Of a stretch of 64,000 nucleotides of DNA, positions 60,720 through 64,000 are shown in pieces. Positions within the stretch are counted from its first letter, which is position 1. The number at the start of each line of letters is the position of its first letter. Under the pieces are notes generated by a model. It made no database searches. It saw nothing but the letters and a program-made list of their open reading frames with translations, and was not told the origin of the DNA. The DNA lies in NCBI RefSeq assembly GCF_004151275.2, contig NZ_CP130821.1:620001-684000 (forward strand). Direction: 5' to 3'. Position numbers and translations under genes: made by a program. This DNA is from Flavobacterium dauae (GTDB lineage Bacteria; Bacteroidota; Bacteroidia; Flavobacteriales; Flavobacteriaceae).

Positions 60720-61596
60720 AATCGTATTGTTTTTTGTATTCTTAATAGGATATACAAGTGTTGCACAAGAATTAAATGCCAATGTTGTAATAAATTCTGA
60801 ACGAATTCAGCAATCAAACAAACAGGTTTTTACAACACTTCAAACATCTATACGCGATTTTTTAAATAACACAAAATTTACAAATCTAAATGTAAAACGG
60901 AACGAGTTAATAGATTGTAACTTGCTTTTTATAATAAATGATTACGATCCTAACTCAAACGCTTTTACTGGAACGTTACAAATTCAGTCGTCGCGACCGG
61001 TTTTTAATTCGGGATACAGTACTACACTTTTTAATTTTAACGACCGCAACATATCTTTTAATTACATAGAGTTTGAACCGCTGACTTATTCTGAAAATAA
61101 CATCGGTTCTTCATTGGTAGGTTTGTTAAGTTATTATGCCAATTTAATTATTGGTTTAGATGCCGATTCTTTTGCATTATATGGTGGTTCGGCAAGTTTT
61201 CAAAAAGCGTCAAATGTGGTGGGAATGATGCAGCAAAACGGAGATAAAGGTTGGATAATGGGCGATCAAAATAACAGATATGCCTTGATAAACGATATTT
61301 TATCAAACACCTTTTCGTCGTACCGCGAAGCGTTGTATGAATATCATTTAAAAGGCTTAGACGTGATGAATACAAATCCTGAAGAAGGTAAAAAAGGGGT
61401 TGCAAACGCAATCAATATTTTAGCAAATATTCATAAAGTTAAACCAAACGCTTTTCCTACACGTATTTTTTTCGATGCCAAAGCAGACGAGATTGTTCAA
61501 GTATTTAGTGCAGGACCAACTTACGACAAAACACAATTGGTTGAAACTTTAACACGCATAAATTCCACTAACGGAATCAAGTGGAATAGAATGTAA
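60709..61596 (+). CDS. porD: Type IX secretion protein PorD (DUF4835)
   Basis: 295-residue periplasmic protein of the DUF4835/PorD family, whose members are linked to type IX secretion in Bacteroidota. It has a signal peptide (VFLIGYTSVAQ). The mature start ELNANVVINSERIQQSNKQVFTTLQTSIRDFLNNTKFTN is the family signature. SSRPVFNSGYSTTLFNFND and LLSYYANLIIGLDADSFALYGG follow. It overlaps coaBC by 11 bases and is 9 bases before recN. Its exact role in the machine is not established. Confidence 0.9.
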   Translation: MLNKIVLFFVFLIGYTSVAQELNANVVINSERIQQSNKQVFTTLQTSIRDFLNNTKFTNLNVKRNELIDCNLLFIINDYDPNSNAFTGTLQIQSSRPVFNSGYSTTLFNFNDRNISFNYIEFEPLTYSENNIGSSLVGLLSYYANLIIGLDADSFALYGGSASFQKASNVVGMMQQNGDKGWIMGDQNNRYALINDILSNTFSSYREALYEYHLKGLDVMNTNPEEGKKGVANAINILANIHKVKPNAFPTRIFFDAKADEIVQVFSAGPTYDKTQLVETLTRINSTNGIKWNRM

Positions 61597-61605
61597 TTCG
61601 GCATT

Positions 61606-63258
61606 ATGTTAACACATTTATCGATTAAAAATTATGCCTTAATTGTGCATACCGCTATTGATTTTACAAATAATCTAACCATAATTACTGGAGAAACCGG
61701 CGCAGGAAAATCTATTTTGTTAGATGCTCTTGGCTTGGTTTTGGGCAAACGTGCCGATTTGAACACTTTAAGAAATCCCGAAGAAAAATGTGTCATCGAA
61801 GCACATTTTAATATTGCATCGTATCAGTTGCATTCGTTATTTTCGGAATTAGATTTAGATTATGAAAACGATACCATTGTAAGACGCGAAATTCTTCCGT
61901 CGGGCAAATCACGTGCTTTTGTAAACGATGTGCCTACTACATTACAAAACTTACAACAGTTAGGCAATTTTTTGATTGATATTCATACACAACATCAAAC
62001 GCAAGATCTTTTCAGTGAAAAATATCAGTTGAATTTAATTGATGTTTATGCCGATAACGGAAATTTACTGAAGGATTATCAGCAGCAATTACAAAGTTTT
62101 AAGAAGTATCAGCAGCAATTAAATCTTTTAAAAGAACAACAATCACAAGCTGCAAAAGAGCAAGATTATAATGCCTTTTTGTTAGATGAATTAGTGCAGG
62201 CTAATTTAAAAAGTGACGAACAGGAAGAATTGGAAAGTCAATTTGAAGTATTGGCGAATGTTGAAAAAGTCGGTGGGTTTTTAGAACAAGGTTATGCAAT
62301 TTTATCAAACGAAGAATTCGGGATTAACAAGCAATTGTACGAAGTTAAATCGCAAATACAGAAGTTGGCTCAGATCAGCACAAAATACGAAAATCTGTAT
62401 CAACGTTTAGAAAGCAGTTTTATTGAGTTAGAAGATGTTGCCGATGAATTGCAAGCAGAATTACAGCAATTGGTTGCCGATCCGCAACAATTAGAGTTGA
62501 TCAATCAAAAATTACAGTCAATTTATCAGTTGCAGAAAAAACACAACGTTTCAACAATAGATGAATTATTGGTAATTCAAAACGAATTATCGCAAAAAGT
62601 TGCCGGTTTAGAATCGATTGAAGAAGAAATAAATGCTGTTGAAAAATTACTGCAGAAAACCGAAGATGATTTAAATGTATTGGCGCAAGAATTACATTCT
62701 AAACGTTCATTGATTTTAAAAGCGTTGAGTTCAGAAATTGAAAATCTGATAAAACCTTTAGGAATGCCAAATGCACAGTTTGATATTCAACTGGCTTACA
62801 GCGAAACCTTTTTGAGCAACGGAAAAGACGAAGTAAACTGGTTGTTTTCCGGAAATAAAGGAATGCAGTTTGGGTTGATGAAGAAAACCGCATCAGGTGG
62901 TGAACTTTCAAGAATTATGCTTGCCGTAAAATCAATTCTAGCTCAAAAAAGCAAATTGCCAACCATAATTTTCGATGAAATTGATACCGGAGTTTCGGGC
63001 GATGTTGCCGATAAAATGGGAACAATTATGCACGGAATGGGCAATTATATGCAGATTTTTGCTATTACACATTTGCCACAAGTTGCATCAAAAGGAAAAC
63101 AGCATTTTAAAGTAGCTAAGTTTGATGACGATAAAGTAACTACATCAACCATTAAATTACTAAGTACCGAAGAACGTATTCAAGAAATTGCCCAAATGCT
63201 TTCGGGGAATATGATAACCGATGCTGCACTGCAACACGCTAAACAATTGCTTAATTAA
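61606..63258 (+). CDS. recN: DNA repair protein RecN
   Basis: SMC-like ATPase involved in double-strand break repair. The 550-residue product has Walker A at residues 29-36 (GETGAGKS), a long coiled coil rich in Gln and Glu (residues about 150-370), the ABC signature TASGGELSRIML, and Walker B in TIIFDEIDTGVSG followed by the His switch THLPQVA. It ends the bamD-rpoZ-coaBC-porD-recN cluster and is followed by a palindromic repeat, not by a simple terminator. Confidence 0.95.
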   Translation: MLTHLSIKNYALIVHTAIDFTNNLTIITGETGAGKSILLDALGLVLGKRADLNTLRNPEEKCVIEAHFNIASYQLHSLFSELDLDYENDTIVRREILPSGKSRAFVNDVPTTLQNLQQLGNFLIDIHTQHQTQDLFSEKYQLNLIDVYADNGNLLKDYQQQLQSFKKYQQQLNLLKEQQSQAAKEQDYNAFLLDELVQANLKSDEQEELESQFEVLANVEKVGGFLEQGYAILSNEEFGINKQLYEVKSQIQKLAQISTKYENLYQRLESSFIELEDVADELQAELQQLVADPQQLELINQKLQSIYQLQKKHNVSTIDELLVIQNELSQKVAGLESIEEEINAVEKLLQKTEDDLNVLAQELHSKRSLILKALSSEIENLIKPLGMPNAQFDIQLAYSETFLSNGKDEVNWLFSGNKGMQFGLMKKTASGGELSRIMLAVKSILAQKSKLPTIIFDEIDTGVSGDVADKMGTIMHGMGNYMQIFAITHLPQVASKGKQHFKVAKFDDDKVTTSTIKLLSTEERIQEIAQMLSGNMITDAALQHAKQLLN

Positions 63259-63259
63259 T

Positions 63260-63337
63260 AACCTGCAAGGCTTTTAAAAACTTGTAGGTATCAAAATATA
63301 ATTAAAACCTACAAGGTCGATAAAGACCTTGCAGGTT
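63260..63337. repeat. Nested inverted repeat after recN
   Basis: Outer arms AACCTGCAAGG (63260-63270) and CCTTGCAGGTT (63327-63337) enclose inner arms ACTTGTAGGT (63280-63289) and ACCTACAAGG (63307-63316). It lies between two convergent genes and may also act as a terminator. It resembles the ACCTGCAAGG-type dispersed repeat of flavobacteria. Confidence 0.65.
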
Positions 63338-63342
63338 AATTT

Positions 63343-64000
63343 TTAATATTTACCACTTAATAATTCGCCTCCTATAGTAGCTTTCGCTTCAATTCCTAAT
63401 TTTTTCATCATTTCATAGGTAGTACAAACGGCAGCCGATGTTACTGGAATGCCAATTTCAGCCTGAATTTTATCAATAGCTTCCAACGAAGGCATTTGCA
63501 CACAAGCCGAAACTACTAAAACATCAATTCCAGTCAGGTCTAAACGCTTATAAATTTCCAATAAATTCATCGGGTCTTGTGCTGCAACTTCCAAATTATC
63601 AGGAATTTCCAAAGCAATACTTTCTTTAACTTCAATTCCTTGGTGTTCAATATAATCTACCACTAAATCGGTTAACGGACGCATATATGGTGTAATAATT
63701 GAAATTTTCTTCGCACCTAAAACCTTCAATCCATTGATCAAAGCACCAGCAGAAGTTACAATTGGAGTAGGGAAATTGTTTGCAACCGTTTCCTGATGCA
63801 AATTCACTTCAGAAACGCAATGATATCCGCGACCCATACTCATAATCGCCACCAAACACGCATAACCCATTACATCAACATGAGCGTCTGATAATTCTTG
63901 GGCACATTTTAAACTCATCGCATCCATAGCCTCCAATTCTTCTTTGGTAACTTTTTTCATGCGCATTCTACTTGAGTGAAACGTAAAACGTTCCGGCAAA
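63343..64000 (-). CDS. Maleate isomerase / Asp-Glu racemase family protein (5' partial)
   Basis: Partial protein, at least 218 residues, with the start beyond the right edge. It shows two Cys positions typical of the maleate cis-trans isomerase and aspartate/glutamate racemase superfamily: VMGYACLVAIMSMG and VVSACVQMPSLEAI. The domain repeats a Rossmann-like alpha/beta layout and ends TYEMMKKLGIEAKATIGGELLSGKY. Maleate isomerases (about 250 residues) convert maleate to fumarate, as in nicotinate breakdown. It is convergent with recN; its own operon is not visible. Confidence 0.82.
   Translation of the reverse strand, partial: LPERFTFHSSRMRMKKVTKEELEAMDAMSLKCAQELSDAHVDVMGYACLVAIMSMGRGYHCVSEVNLHQETVANNFPTPIVTSAGALINGLKVLGAKKISIITPYMRPLTDLVVDYIEHQGIEVKESIALEIPDNLEVAAQDPMNLLEIYKRLDLTGIDVLVVSACVQMPSLEAIDKIQAEIGIPVTSAAVCTTYEMMKKLGIEAKATIGGELLSGKY

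Overview
The window is chromosomal DNA from a low-GC member of the Bacteroidota, most likely family Flavobacteriaceae, close to Flavobacterium or Myroides; I cannot resolve the genus by eye. The evidence is the gldJ-porU-porV block of gliding motility and type IX secretion, a PorD-type gene, many promoters of the Bacteroidota form TAnnTTTG, A-rich start contexts without clear Shine-Dalgarno sequences, and a 16S gene of flavobacterial type ending in CACCTCCTTTCT.

Layout. 1-5415: end of a tripartite RND efflux operon (TolC-like, adaptor, pump). 5536-7090: CsbD-like protein, AIM24-like protein and an acetyltransferase. 7467-12508: udk, a DivIC-like gene and the two methylmalonyl-CoA mutase subunits, with a small toxin-antitoxin pair between the subunits. 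12543-18594 (minus): an unknown gene, a membrane-anchored FMN glutamate-synthase-like protein, a thioredoxin-family protein, an extended GAPDH and a DegQ-type protease. 18714-21071: dapF, an acetyltransferase and mltG. 21173-27416: a second complete RND efflux operon. 27662-30164: an unrecognised Cys-rich lipoprotein and two tandem paralogous secreted proteins. 30227-37301: a divergent heme-uptake locus, with hmuSVUT on minus and a TonB receptor plus HmuY-like lipoprotein on plus, sharing a 19-bp dyad between them. 37475-45099: a lysozyme-fold protein, gldJ, porU and porV. 45603-51234: tRNA-Val, then 16S, tRNA-Ile, tRNA-Ala, 23S and 5S, surrounded by repeat-rich spacers. 51558-54901: a frameshifted membrane gene, a DUF6495-type gene, ligA, a palindromic repeat and a 30-codon membrane microORF. 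55041-56722 (minus): a UshA-type nucleotidase split into two genes. 56825-63258: dapA, ferritin, bamD, an omega-like gene, coaBC, porD and recN. 63343-end (minus): part of a maleate isomerase or Asp/Glu racemase family gene.

How the genes fit together. Most of the window is conserved housekeeping content: lysine and peptidoglycan precursors (dapF, dapA), peptidoglycan processing (mltG), outer-membrane assembly (bamD), protein secretion (porU, porV, porD, gldJ), CoA synthesis, and DNA repair and replication (ligA, recN). The accessory parts are the two efflux systems, the heme locus, the toxin-antitoxin insertion and the lipoprotein/paralog trio at 27.6-30.2 kb. I see no phage, transposase or CRISPR array. 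The least explained items are that trio with its T15 promoter tract, the microORF at 54809, a vestigial rRNA-type leader upstream of tRNA-Val, and the mosaic of noncoding repeats around the rRNA operon and at 54.6 and 63.3 kb.
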